A DNA stretch of 64,000 bases from Rhodopseudomonas sp. BAL398. GTDB lineage: Bacteria > Pseudomonadota > Alphaproteobacteria > Rhizobiales > Xanthobacteraceae. The stretch covers positions 1 to 64,000 of the forward strand of contig NZ_CP133111.1 of NCBI RefSeq assembly GCF_033001325.1. Reading direction: 5' to 3'. Numbering within the stretch: the first letter of the stretch is position 1; each line of letters opens with the position of its first letter. Both the position numbers and the translations under genes were made by a program. The notes under the pieces are model-generated. The model did no database searches and was not told the DNA's origin. It saw nothing but the letters and a program-made list of their open reading frames with translations. Positions 42,767-51,269 of this stretch are shown here, in pieces.

Positions 42767-44290
42767 ATGGCTCCACTCTCACGTCGCAGTTTCCTGGCAT
42801 CCGGCGCTGCCGCCGGCATCATGGCGTCGCTTCCCGGCACCGTGTACGCGCAAGCTTCCACCAAGGCCAATGCGCTCACATTGCGCGCCGTGCGTCGCAC
42901 GATCGAAGTCGACGGCCGTGCCGCCTCGGTCCTGGGTCTTGTCGACGGCTCCGGAAGGCCCGGACTGATCCTCGATCCCGGTCAGCGCTTTCGTGTCGAC
43001 CTCACGAACGATCTCGATGTCGAGACCATCGTGCACTGGCATGGTCAGATCCCGCCGAACGCCCAGGACGGCGTGTCGAACACGAGCCCGATGATTCCGG
43101 CGGGCGGCAGCCGATCCTTTGATTTTGCGCCCCGTACCGGAACGTTCTGGATGCACAGCCATGTCCCGGCCCAGGAGGTCGATCAGCTCGCAGCGCCCCT
43201 GATCGTTCGAAGTGCCGAAGATCTGGCTGCTGACAGGCAGGAGGTCGTTCTCTTCCTGCATGACTTTTCCTTCCGCTCCGGCGAAGAGGTCCTTGAGGAG
43301 ATCACGTCCGGCCGCGCGATGCCGCATGGCGAGGTGCAGGAAGGTAGCCACTCCATGGGAGAATTCCCGCGGCGGATCGTCGGGCATCACGAATCCGATC
43401 CGATGTCCATGCCAATGCCGAACGCGATGTCGGGCGGCATGGCGGGGATGGGCCACGACTCCGGAATGGAGATGGATCTCAACGACTTCGAATTCGATGC
43501 CTATCTCGCCAATGACCGGACCCTGGACGATCCCGAGGTGATAGCGGTCGAGCGGGGTGGACGCGTTCTCCTGCGTGCCATCAACGCGGCGTCGATGACG
43601 GCATTCTGGATCGATCTCGGATCGGTGGTCGGTCGCCTGGTTGCCGTCGACGGAGATGCCGTAGAGCCCATGGAAGGAACGCGCTTCGGCTTCGCTCAAG
43701 GGCAACGGCTCGACATCGAGATTGATATGCCAGCAGACGGATCGGTCTTGCCTGTCCTGGCCTTGCGCGAAGGCGCACCGCAAAGGACCGGTATCGTGCT
43801 TGCCCCGCGCGGCGCCGAGGTGCGACGCATCTCTTCCACGGCGGACGCCGAGCATCCGGCCTATTCCGGCGACATGACGACGGAGTTGGCGCTCCGTGCC
43901 CTCAATCCTCTCCCGGATCGGCCGGTGAACCGGACGCATATGGTCATGCTGGGCGGCCAGATGAGCCCTTATGTGTGGTCGCTCAACGGGCAACTCTGGG
44001 GCAGCCATACGCCGGTCGCGGTCATGTCGGGCGAGCGTGTCGAGATGATGTTCCACAACATGTCGATGATGGCGCACCCGATGCATCTCCACGGACACGC
44101 TTTCCAGGTCGTGGACGTCAATGGTCAGCGGATCGCCGGCGCCGTCCGTGATACGGTGCATGTTCCGCCGATGGGGATGGTGACGATTGCCTTAGATGCC
44201 GGTGAGGTCGCGCCTTGGATGCTCCATTGTCATCACATGGCGCACATGGCCGCCGGCATGATGAGCGAACTCGATGTCCGCTCGGCCTGA
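42767..44290 (+). CDS. Multicopper oxidase, CopA/CueO-like, Tat-exported
   Basis: This 507-residue enzyme is predicted to oxidise copper in the periplasm. A twin-arginine signal (SRRSFLASGAAAG) precedes the cupredoxin domains. The copper motifs are IVHWHGQIPP, FWMHSHVPAQ, HPMHLHGHAF and WMLHCHHMAHMAAGMM. A Met-rich insert near residue 215 (SDPMSMPMPNAMSGGMAGMG) recalls CueO's Cu(I)-binding segment. It lies downstream of copA in the same direction and differs clearly from the oxidase at 34872-36263, which suggests a second function or pathway. Confidence 0.92.
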   Translation: MAPLSRRSFLASGAAAGIMASLPGTVYAQASTKANALTLRAVRRTIEVDGRAASVLGLVDGSGRPGLILDPGQRFRVDLTNDLDVETIVHWHGQIPPNAQDGVSNTSPMIPAGGSRSFDFAPRTGTFWMHSHVPAQEVDQLAAPLIVRSAEDLAADRQEVVLFLHDFSFRSGEEVLEEITSGRAMPHGEVQEGSHSMGEFPRRIVGHHESDPMSMPMPNAMSGGMAGMGHDSGMEMDLNDFEFDAYLANDRTLDDPEVIAVERGGRVLLRAINAASMTAFWIDLGSVVGRLVAVDGDAVEPMEGTRFGFAQGQRLDIEIDMPADGSVLPVLALREGAPQRTGIVLAPRGAEVRRISSTADAEHPAYSGDMTTELALRALNPLPDRPVNRTHMVMLGGQMSPYVWSLNGQLWGSHTPVAVMSGERVEMMFHNMSMMAHPMHLHGHAFQVVDVNGQRIAGAVRDTVHVPPMGMVTIALDAGEVAPWMLHCHHMAHMAAGMMSELDVRSA

Positions 44291-44326
44291 TGCGCGCGCG
44301 GCCTTCGATCGGATCAGGCGCTGACG

Positions 44327-45337
44327 ATGAGTAAACGGAGTGTCTTGATCGTCGGAGGCTACGGCCAGGTCGGACGCGCCATGGCGGCTCGGTTGCGGCA
44401 GATGGGCTGCACTGCCGTGACCATCGGCGGGCGGAGACGTGCGCCCGCCCAAGGCGTCGCGGAGAAGCTGGGCTATCGCTGGACGACGATCGACCTGAAC
44501 GACGGGCGAACCTGGTCAGGAGCGCTTGAAGGAATAGACGTTGTCGTCGTTTGCATGGACCAGGATGGGCCGGCCTTCGCCGAAGCGGTTCTGGAGCGGG
44601 GTCTTGGCTATATCGATATAACGGCTTCTGACGACCTTTTCCGGCAGATCGAGGCGCTCGAGGCCTTTGCGATTGCGAGCGGTGGATGGGCCGTGCTTTC
44701 CGTGGGCCTCGCGCCTGGCCTGACAAATCTCATGGCGCGGGCCTGTGCAGACGGCATGGATCAGGTCGAGAAAATAGAGATCGGTATCCTCCTCGGTCTC
44801 GGGGACGCTCATGGAACGGCCGCGTTGAATTGGACATTGGAGAACCTGCGTCCGTATCCCTCATCCGCAATCCGCAGGATCGCGTTCGGAAGCCGATCTG
44901 TTCAACGAGCATCTATCCCGTTCGATTTCGCGGACCAGCACGTCCTGATGCGGCGCCACGGCTATGAGCGCGTGACGACGCGCCTTGCGTTCGATACGCC
45001 GCTTGTGACGGCAGGGGGATTGCGTCTTCTCGGTCACCTTGGTCGGATCCAGGGGATGCGCGGCGTTATGAGATGGCTGTTTTCAAAGTTTCGGGTCGGA
45101 TCGGACCGGGTGGGATTGTCGGTCACCGCCGTTGGTCGAACGCAAGGAAAGCCGTCTCGACGTTTCATGTCATTCGAGGCCAGGAAGGAAGCGGAGATCA
45201 CTGCGCTGATGGCATCTCAAACAATCGTGCTCATGCTTGATGAGCCGCCGCAGACCGGCATCCATCATCTGGAAGAAATCCGCGGGATTGATGACTTTGC
45301 TGACGGTCTGCGAGGCGAGGGTAGCGTCCTTGCCTAA
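44327..45337 (+). CDS. Saccharopine dehydrogenase-like NAD(P)-binding protein
   Basis: This 336-residue protein starts with a Rossmann fold (SVLIVGGYGQVGRAMAARLR) and has VVVVCMDQDGPAFAEAVLER and SVGLAPGLTNLMARA, all typical of saccharopine dehydrogenase-related oxidoreductases. Its real substrate is unknown; the family includes trans-acting enoyl reductases and lysine pathway enzymes. It lies 36 bp after the second multicopper oxidase and is the last gene of the copper cargo. No metal-binding motif is evident, so its presence here may be fortuitous. Confidence 0.8.
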   Translation: MSKRSVLIVGGYGQVGRAMAARLRQMGCTAVTIGGRRRAPAQGVAEKLGYRWTTIDLNDGRTWSGALEGIDVVVVCMDQDGPAFAEAVLERGLGYIDITASDDLFRQIEALEAFAIASGGWAVLSVGLAPGLTNLMARACADGMDQVEKIEIGILLGLGDAHGTAALNWTLENLRPYPSSAIRRIAFGSRSVQRASIPFDFADQHVLMRRHGYERVTTRLAFDTPLVTAGGLRLLGHLGRIQGMRGVMRWLFSKFRVGSDRVGLSVTAVGRTQGKPSRRFMSFEARKEAEITALMASQTIVLMLDEPPQTGIHHLEEIRGIDDFADGLRGEGSVLA

Positions 45338-45456
45338 AGGCAGCCCCTAATATGGATACCCGACGGTCGGCAGAAATCCTGTGATGGCCTCATTGGCATG
45401 ATAGGAAATTGCCAAGGCGTTCCCGTCCGTCCATTTCACACGAGTTCTTTTTGGCC

Positions 45457-45885
45457 TCACCTGGCCTCTCTCTCCACGTCTTCCGGTATCTCCTGCCGAA
45501 GCTTCGGTCCCTTGGCGAGACGGCGGCCGAGCGCGGTGATGAAAGACTCGTAGCGCTCTGCGGCCTTGGCGCGAGCTGCCTGGGCGGCCGGTTCCGGAAG
45601 TGCCGGCGTCGTGGTGAGCCAGAATCTAACGAAGACGGCCAGCGTTTCGACAGAGATACCGAGATCTCGTTCCAGACGGGAGATGCGCCTGTCGATCTGA
45701 TCCAGCCGCTTGGCAATGACGGCCTCGCGCCTTTCAGCATCGTCGGGCGAAAGAAAGGAGGCGATCGCCGCCTCCGCGATCATCGACTGCGATTGCTCGC
45801 GCCGCGCTGCATAGTCCGACAGCATCGCCATGATGTCCGGGTCAAGATAGACGGAGATCTGCGTCTTTTTCCTTCGGGCGGGCAT
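45457..45885 (-). CDS. CopG-like ribbon-helix-helix protein of the transfer region
   Basis: This 142-residue protein begins with an RHH DNA-binding domain (KTQISVYLDPDIMAMLSDYAARREQSQSMIAEAAIASFL). A coiled helix and a basic C-terminal part follow. In related elements it lies between traG and trbB and probably regulates transfer genes. It is 3 bp after the traG stop. The usual next gene, trbB, lies 10.8 kb further on because of the copper cargo. Confidence 0.88.
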   Translation of the reverse strand: MPARRKKTQISVYLDPDIMAMLSDYAARREQSQSMIAEAAIASFLSPDDAERREAVIAKRLDQIDRRISRLERDLGISVETLAVFVRFWLTTTPALPEPAAQAARAKAAERYESFITALGRRLAKGPKLRQEIPEDVEREAR

Positions 45886-45888
45886 AGG

Positions 45889-47874
45889 CTAGAGTTCCAT
45901 TCCGTCTTTGGTGTCGAGCGAGACTTGCCGCGCCACCCTTTGCATCGTGCGGGACATCCGACTGTTGCGCGCGGCTTCTTCCTGATCATCATCGAAGGGG
46001 TCGATCTCGAATTCGTTTTCGATTGGCTCCTTTTTCTCGACGGGCTGGGCGCGGCCGAGCTCCGGCTGGCGGCGCCGTTCGGAATCGGTGGTATCCTCGT
46101 CGTTGCCAGCGTTGCCAGATCGGTCGGTGTGAAGCGTCGGCTTGGGCGGTAGTGGCAACGCGCTCCATTCGTCTTTTTCGGCTTCGGCAGGGTCCGCTAT
46201 GGATGGCGGTGGCAGAATGCGCTCCTCGAAACGGCGGTCCTCAAAGTAGCGAACCTTCTTCGCGCGGATCGGCGATATGCCAGCGACCATGACGATTTCG
46301 TCCGCTGGCGGGAGTTGCATGACCTCACCTGGCGTTAGCAGCGGCCTTGCGGTTTCCTGCCGCGACACCATCAGATGGCCGAGCCAGGGTGAAAGCCTGT
46401 GCCCCGCATAGTTCTTCATCGCCCGCATCTCAGTCGCTGTACCGAGCGCATCACTCACCCGTTTCGCGGTTCGCTCGTCATTGGTGGCGAAGCTCACCCG
46501 GACGTGGCAATTGTCGAGGATCGAGTTGTTCGGCCCGTAGGCCTTCTCGATCTGGTTCAGCGACTGCGCTATCAGGAAACTCTTGAGCCCGTAGCCTGCC
46601 ATGAAGGCGAGCGCGCTCTCGAAGAAGTCGAGGCGGCCGAGTGCTGGAAACTCGTCCAGCATCAGCAGCAATTTGTGCCGCGCGGTTCTGGCCTGCAGGT
46701 CTTCGGTCAGCCGCCGGCCGATCTGATTAAGGATGAGGCGGATGAGCGGTTTGGTCCGATTGATGTCGGAGGGCGGTACGACAAGGTAGAGTGTCGCCGG
46801 GCGCTTGCCGCCTACCAAATCAGTGATGCGCCAGTCGCAGCGGCGCGTCACCTTCGCGACGACAGGATCGCGGTAGAGCCCGAGGAACGACATGGCGGTA
46901 GAAAGGACGCCGCTGCGTTCATTGTCGGACTTGTTAAGGAGTTCGCGGGCCGCGCTGGCGATAACCGGATGCGGCCCGGCTTCGCCAAGATGCGCCGTCT
47001 TCATCATGGCGGCGAGCGTGGATTCAATGGGGCGTTTCGGATCGGACAGGAGAGCGGCGACGCCGGCGAGTGTCTTGTCCTTTTCCGCATAAAGGACATG
47101 GAGGATGGCGCCGACCAAAAGTGCGTGGCTGGTCTTCTCCCAGTGATTGCGCTTTTCCAGCGAACCCTCGGGATCGACGAGGATGTCGGCTATGTTCTGA
47201 ACGTCGCGCACCTCCCATTCGCCGCGTCGAACTTCGAGCAAAGGATTGTAGGCGGAGGACTCGGGGTTGGTTGGATCGAACAGGAGCACGCGGCCGTGCC
47301 GGACGCGAAAGCCTGCCGTGAGCTGCCAGTTCTCCCCCTTGATGTCGTGGACGATGGCCGAGCCCGGCCAGGTCAGAAGCGACGGAATGACCAGACCGAC
47401 GCCCTTGCCCGAGCGGGTCGGCGCGAAGCACAACACATGCTCCGGTCCCTCATGCCGAAGATAGTCGTCCTTGAGCTTACCCAGGACGACGCCATCGGGG
47501 CCAAGCAGACCGGCAGACTTGATCTCATCAGCTTTCGCCCATCTTGCCGATCCATAGGTGAAAACGTTCGGCGCCTCGCGAGCACGCCAGACCGACATAA
47601 GAATGGCTACAGCAATTGCCAGGAAGCCGCCCGAGGCAGCAATGATGGCTCCCTCAATGAAGATCGGAGGGGCATAAGCATCGTAGAAATACCACCACCA
47701 GAAGAACGCGGGTGGATAGTAAATCGGCCACCCTCCGACTTCGAACCAGGGCGCGCCGAGTTGCGCCTGAAAGCCTAGGCGCCAGGCGGTCCACTCTGTC
47801 GCCGCCCAGGTAGTGGTGAGGACGATGGTGAAAACGACGAGGATTTGCCCCCAGAGAATTTTCGTACCTGACAT
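45889..47874 (-). CDS. traG: TraG, VirD4-like coupling ATPase
   Basis: This 661-residue type IV coupling protein feeds the relaxase-DNA complex to the channel. Three N-terminal membrane helices (about 7-30, 45-70, 75-100) precede Walker A CFAPTRSGKGVGLVIPSLL, HDIKGENWQL, Walker B KLLLMLDEFPALGRL and FLIAQSLNQIE. The ATG at 47874 is used; the frame's earlier start codon is a TTG. The C-terminal tail is acidic. Confidence 0.95.
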   Translation of the reverse strand: MSGTKILWGQILVVFTIVLTTTWAATEWTAWRLGFQAQLGAPWFEVGGWPIYYPPAFFWWWYFYDAYAPPIFIEGAIIAASGGFLAIAVAILMSVWRAREAPNVFTYGSARWAKADEIKSAGLLGPDGVVLGKLKDDYLRHEGPEHVLCFAPTRSGKGVGLVIPSLLTWPGSAIVHDIKGENWQLTAGFRVRHGRVLLFDPTNPESSAYNPLLEVRRGEWEVRDVQNIADILVDPEGSLEKRNHWEKTSHALLVGAILHVLYAEKDKTLAGVAALLSDPKRPIESTLAAMMKTAHLGEAGPHPVIASAARELLNKSDNERSGVLSTAMSFLGLYRDPVVAKVTRRCDWRITDLVGGKRPATLYLVVPPSDINRTKPLIRLILNQIGRRLTEDLQARTARHKLLLMLDEFPALGRLDFFESALAFMAGYGLKSFLIAQSLNQIEKAYGPNNSILDNCHVRVSFATNDERTAKRVSDALGTATEMRAMKNYAGHRLSPWLGHLMVSRQETARPLLTPGEVMQLPPADEIVMVAGISPIRAKKVRYFEDRRFEERILPPPSIADPAEAEKDEWSALPLPPKPTLHTDRSGNAGNDEDTTDSERRRQPELGRAQPVEKKEPIENEFEIDPFDDDQEEAARNSRMSRTMQRVARQVSLDTKDGMEL

Positions 47875-48116
47875 GGTTCCAGTCTCGCGCAAATATCGGA
47901 ACGCTGAGCGGCAAGATCAGGGACAACAAGTCCATTTTCTCACGGATCGTAAGAACGGCGACCAACGGATAAACAACGGCGGGAGGGACGGAAACTTAAG
48001 AAAACAATTCGTCAGTTAAATGGGGCACCGATTATTGGCTGCGAAATTGGTCAGGTGATCGCAGCGTGGGACCTGCAGCGCGTACTAGGGTCTCCACGGA
48101 TCAACGAGACGGCTTT

Positions 48117-48764
48117 TTACCGCAACATGTGGACGCCATGAACGCGCCCGGCCTCCCGCCACTCGCGCGAGGCGTCTCGGAGGATGGTGGCGGCGCCGTG
48201 GATCGCGAGCACTGCCATGAGGCTGGCTACGACGAAATCCGGCCAGCCTGTTCCGGTGCCGAACACGCCCAGAGCTGCGAGCAGAACGGCCACATTAGCG
48301 ACCACGTCGTTTCGGGAACAGATCCACACAGAGCGCATGTTGGCATCCCCTTCTCGAAAGGCCGTCAACAGGAACAGACATGCGACATTCATCACCAATG
48401 CAAGCGTGCCGATTATCCCCATCGTAGCCGCATGAGGCACCGAGCCGTTGGCCAAGTGCCAGACAACGGTCGCTAGTACCCAGAGCCCGAAGATCCACAT
48501 CGACGCTCCCTTCACCCATGCCGCTCCAGCGCGCCAACGCAGGCTTGACCCGAAAACAGCCAGGCTGATGGCGTAGTTCGCGGCGTCTGCAAAGAAATCC
48601 AGCGCATCGGCCTGAAGCGCCGCGGAGCCGGCGACAAGGCCAGCCACGATCTCGGCGATAAACATCCCGGCATTGATGGCGAGGACGATCCAGAGCACAC
48701 GGCGAAAGCGCGGTGAGCCGTTGTTGGACGACGAGGCACAGGTTTCGGATGAGCAGCAGGCCAT
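48117..48764 (-). CDS. CDF-like cation transporter
   Basis: This 215-residue membrane protein has a Cys-rich start (ACCSSETCASSS). Six helices follow the cation diffusion facilitator layout, with LQADALDFFADAANY in helix 2 and SRNDVVANVAVLLA in helix 5, where Asp residues bind divalent metal. It lacks the large C-terminal domain of longer CDFs. It is divergent from a PbrR/CadR-type regulator, with a shared MerR-type promoter in the 66-bp gap. It probably exports Pb, Cd, Zn or Co. Confidence 0.87.
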   Translation of the reverse strand: MACCSSETCASSSNNGSPRFRRVLWIVLAINAGMFIAEIVAGLVAGSAALQADALDFFADAANYAISLAVFGSSLRWRAGAAWVKGASMWIFGLWVLATVVWHLANGSVPHAATMGIIGTLALVMNVACLFLLTAFREGDANMRSVWICSRNDVVANVAVLLAALGVFGTGTGWPDFVVASLMAVLAIHGAATILRDASREWREAGRVHGVHMLR

Positions 48765-48796
48765 AGGCGAGTCCTATATTTTCGATTTTGCGCTAT

Positions 48797-48827
48797 TCTC
48801 TAGCGTCTATAGTAACTATAGGGTCAA
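48797..48827 (-). promoter_or_regulatory. PbrR/CadR-type promoter for the CDF gene
   Basis: On the minus strand: TTGACC, a 19-base spacer holding the dyad CTATAGTTACTATAG (48807-48821), then TAGAGA. CTATAG half sites with 19-bp spacing are characteristic of CadR/PbrR-type sites, and differ from the TTCCAG half sites in the copper cargo. Confidence 0.82.
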
Positions 48828-48830
48828 GCG

Positions 48831-49238
48831 ATGCGTGACGACGGCTATCAAATTGGCGATCTTGCGCGGCACACGGGCACGAAGGTCGTGACGATCCGCT
48901 ACTACGAGAAAATCGGCCTCTTGCCCGAAGCCGGGCGCAGCGCTGGAAACTACCGCGTCTATGGTCAAGCTGAATTGGACCGGCTTCGCTTCATTCGTCG
49001 ATGCCGGGCGCTGGGCTTCTCTCTGGATCAGGTGAAGGAACTTGTCGCTCTGTCCTCGGACGAGGAACGCCCTTGCGCGGAAGTTGACGCCTTGACCCGA
49101 GAGCATCTCGACGAGATCGAGCGCAAGATCGCCGATCTCAAATCTCTTGCCGACCAGCTTCGTCGCATCAGCGCAAGCTGCGACGGTGCGACCCACATTT
49201 CGAATTGTCGCATCATCGAGGCGCTCAGCGAAACGTGA
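48831..49238 (+). CDS. MerR family regulator, PbrR/CadR-like
   Basis: This 135-residue protein has a helix-turn-helix (QIGDLARHTGTKVVTIRYYE), RRCRALGFSLDQVKEL, and Cys at about 82, 117 and 126 (RPCAEVDAL; SCDGATHISNC). This spacing matches divalent-metal MerR regulators such as PbrR, CadR and ZntR; there is no HHC triad, so Pb/Cd sensing is more likely than Zn. It is divergent from the CDF gene and its start follows the shared operator by 9 bases. Confidence 0.9.
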   Translation: MRDDGYQIGDLARHTGTKVVTIRYYEKIGLLPEAGRSAGNYRVYGQAELDRLRFIRRCRALGFSLDQVKELVALSSDEERPCAEVDALTREHLDEIERKIADLKSLADQLRRISASCDGATHISNCRIIEALSET

Positions 49239-49279
49239 GACTGATGGCGACCTGACAAGCGTCGGCGCGTCTGCGAGTA

Positions 49280-51019
49280 CTACCGCCCCAGCCCCCGCTT
49301 GCGGCCGAAGCTCCAATCTACACCACCGTCGCCGCGCGCGACGCCGGAGATATGGCGGCCGAGATGTTTCTCCATCGATGGCGTCCAGGGCACGAGCTGG
49401 AAGCCGAGCCCGTCGTCGATCATCGCGAAGCGACCAGAGGCGAGCGTCAGGCGCTGGCGATAGGCGCCGGCGACATGCTCGCCGGCACCTGCACGCTGGA
49501 ACGGTTGTCCGGTCTTCGCCGCTAGTTTCTCGCCGATTTCGTCCAACTCGCGCCGGCGGAGCGTGTCGATGAGATTGCGGCTGAAGACGATGCGCCGCCC
49601 CTGCCGCTGGGCCAAGCCTTCCCCGATGAGGTGGTCGGCCCGCCTGTCGAGAGCGTCGCGTACTTCCCCGCCAAACCCGTTTTCTGACAGCGCGGCCGGC
49701 TCGCGCGCGATGTTCTGCCGGTCGAGCCAGGTCGCACCCGATGCCGTCACCTGCCGTTCGATGTCGAGATCGGAGCGCACCGCGAGCGCGATCCGCCGCT
49801 GGCCGCGGGAATCGTCATAGGCGCGCAGCTCGACGATCGAGCCCGGCGCGCTATCGCCGGCGGCGCTGAGATCGGCGAGCTTGAAGTGATGGGATCGACC
49901 GTCGATGCCGTCGACCACGGCATAGGCCGTGCCCTTGATCTCATCATCGAGGCCGCGCTCGACCAGACGCCCGACGATGGGCGCGTCGAGGCTTTCGGCT
50001 GCCAACACGTAGTCCGCCGATCCACGCTCAATGCCGCGCTCGGTCAACGCGCGGTGCATGCGCCTGATGATGTCGCCGCGCTCCCCGAGTTCACGCAGCA
50101 TCGCCTCGGCCTTGTCGCCGATCATCCATTGACCGGGGCCGACCTGCTCGGCCAAGCCGAGTGTTTCCAGCTTGCGCAGGCGCCCGACCTTCAGCGCATG
50201 GAATTCATCCGGTTGTTCGCCCGGCGGCGGAGCGAGGTCGATCACTCCGGTGCGCCGGCCATCGCGCACAAGCTGACGGTCGAGCTGGGTCCAGCGCTCG
50301 GTCTCGATCTGGTTTTCGAGGGTCCGTCGGATATCGAGATCGGTGCGCGGGCCGAGTTCCTGGGTGATGAGATCGCGTGCGCGGTCACGCATGCCTTCCT
50401 TGATATAGTCCCGCGATATCACGAGGTCCTCGCCGTCGTCGCGTTTGCCGCGCACGATCAGATGGATATGCGGGTGTTCGGTGTTCCAGTGATCGACGGC
50501 GACCCAGTCGAGTTCGGTGCCGAGATCCTTCTCCATCTGTCCTACGAGATCGCTGGTTAAGGATCGCAGGTCCGACATCTCCAGAGCATCGTCGGGCGAG
50601 ACGATGAAGCGGAAATGGTGCCTGTCGTCCTCGCAGCGCTCGGCGAAGGCCCTGCCGTCTGCTTCTTCCTCTCCCGGCCCGAACAGGCGCGCCTTCTCCC
50701 CGTCTCGGGTGACGCCGTCGCGGCGCAGATAGTCGAGATGGGTGCCGAGCGACGCCGTCCGGCCGGAATGGCGAACCACGCGCGCCTTGATGACCGCGCC
50801 GCGCGAGCGCGCGGTGATGAGACGATTGGCCTGGATACTGGCGCGCTGGCCGTGGCCGAAGCGCGAGCGGTTGCCGGACGTGATGCGCCCGGATCGCGAG
50901 ACGCCGCCGCCTGCCTTCTTCGCGGCCGCCAGCGCCTGGGCGATGAAGGGACGCGCCGCCTGCGCACGGGTCGAACGGATACGGCCAGGCCGAATGCGGA
51001 ACTCGCGATCATCGGCCAT
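49280..51019 (-). CDS. Relaxase with DUF3363 domain (VirD2/RlxS-like)
   Basis: This 579-residue protein nicks the transfer origin and leads the strand into the recipient. A long basic N-terminus precedes the relaxase motifs: GAVIKARVVRHSGRTASLGTH for motif I, and the three-His metal site HWNTEHPHIHLIVRGK. A large DUF3363 C-terminal region (about 235-579) follows. The ATG at 51019 follows GGAG. It lies just downstream of a cluster of inverted repeats that may be oriT. Confidence 0.93.
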   Translation of the reverse strand: MADDREFRIRPGRIRSTRAQAARPFIAQALAAAKKAGGGVSRSGRITSGNRSRFGHGQRASIQANRLITARSRGAVIKARVVRHSGRTASLGTHLDYLRRDGVTRDGEKARLFGPGEEEADGRAFAERCEDDRHHFRFIVSPDDALEMSDLRSLTSDLVGQMEKDLGTELDWVAVDHWNTEHPHIHLIVRGKRDDGEDLVISRDYIKEGMRDRARDLITQELGPRTDLDIRRTLENQIETERWTQLDRQLVRDGRRTGVIDLAPPPGEQPDEFHALKVGRLRKLETLGLAEQVGPGQWMIGDKAEAMLRELGERGDIIRRMHRALTERGIERGSADYVLAAESLDAPIVGRLVERGLDDEIKGTAYAVVDGIDGRSHHFKLADLSAAGDSAPGSIVELRAYDDSRGQRRIALAVRSDLDIERQVTASGATWLDRQNIAREPAALSENGFGGEVRDALDRRADHLIGEGLAQRQGRRIVFSRNLIDTLRRRELDEIGEKLAAKTGQPFQRAGAGEHVAGAYRQRLTLASGRFAMIDDGLGFQLVPWTPSMEKHLGRHISGVARGDGGVDWSFGRKRGLGR

Positions 51020-51028
51020 GGCATCGCT

Positions 51029-51188
51029 CCGCAATGTGCGGAAAACCCAGTAAATCTAGGATGTTGAACGCTCGGCGCACATTGCGGCAGAGCCGGACAA
51101 TGTGCGGAGCGTCCAAGAAAATCCCACAAAAACAACCGACCGACCGGCGCGCAATGTGCGCCCTTTTATCCTGCCATCGGTCGGTTGT
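51029..51188. other. Candidate oriT: clustered inverted repeats upstream of the relaxase
   Basis: Three nested repeats fill 160 bases before the relaxase. CCGCAATGTGCGG lies at 51029-51041. A 9-bp inverted pair, CGCACATTG at 51076-51084 and CAATGTGCG at 51098-51106, is extended by flanking ACGCTC/GAGCGT (51068-51112). A 12-bp pair, ACAACCGACCGA at 51132-51143 and TCGGTCGGTTGT at 51177-51188, encloses a smaller GGCGC...GCGCC hairpin (51146-51162). The core CGCAATGTGCG appears three times in all. No nick consensus was identified. An autoregulatory operator is the alternative. Confidence 0.6.
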
Positions 51189-51269
51189 GGTTCCTGCGGC
51201 TGCCCTTCGCACTCTCCATGACACGCCAGAGCCCGAAAGTACGCGATGAGAGCTGAAACGCGTCATCGC

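Noticed and set aside
42779-44161. 460-codon minus-strand frame
   Set aside because: Antisense of the second multicopper oxidase; its His-rich look comes from the oxidase codons.
46399-47778. 459-codon plus-strand frame
   Set aside because: It lies entirely inside traG on the opposite strand; GC-rich genes commonly leave such open antisense frames, and the composition is Arg/Asp-rich without motifs.
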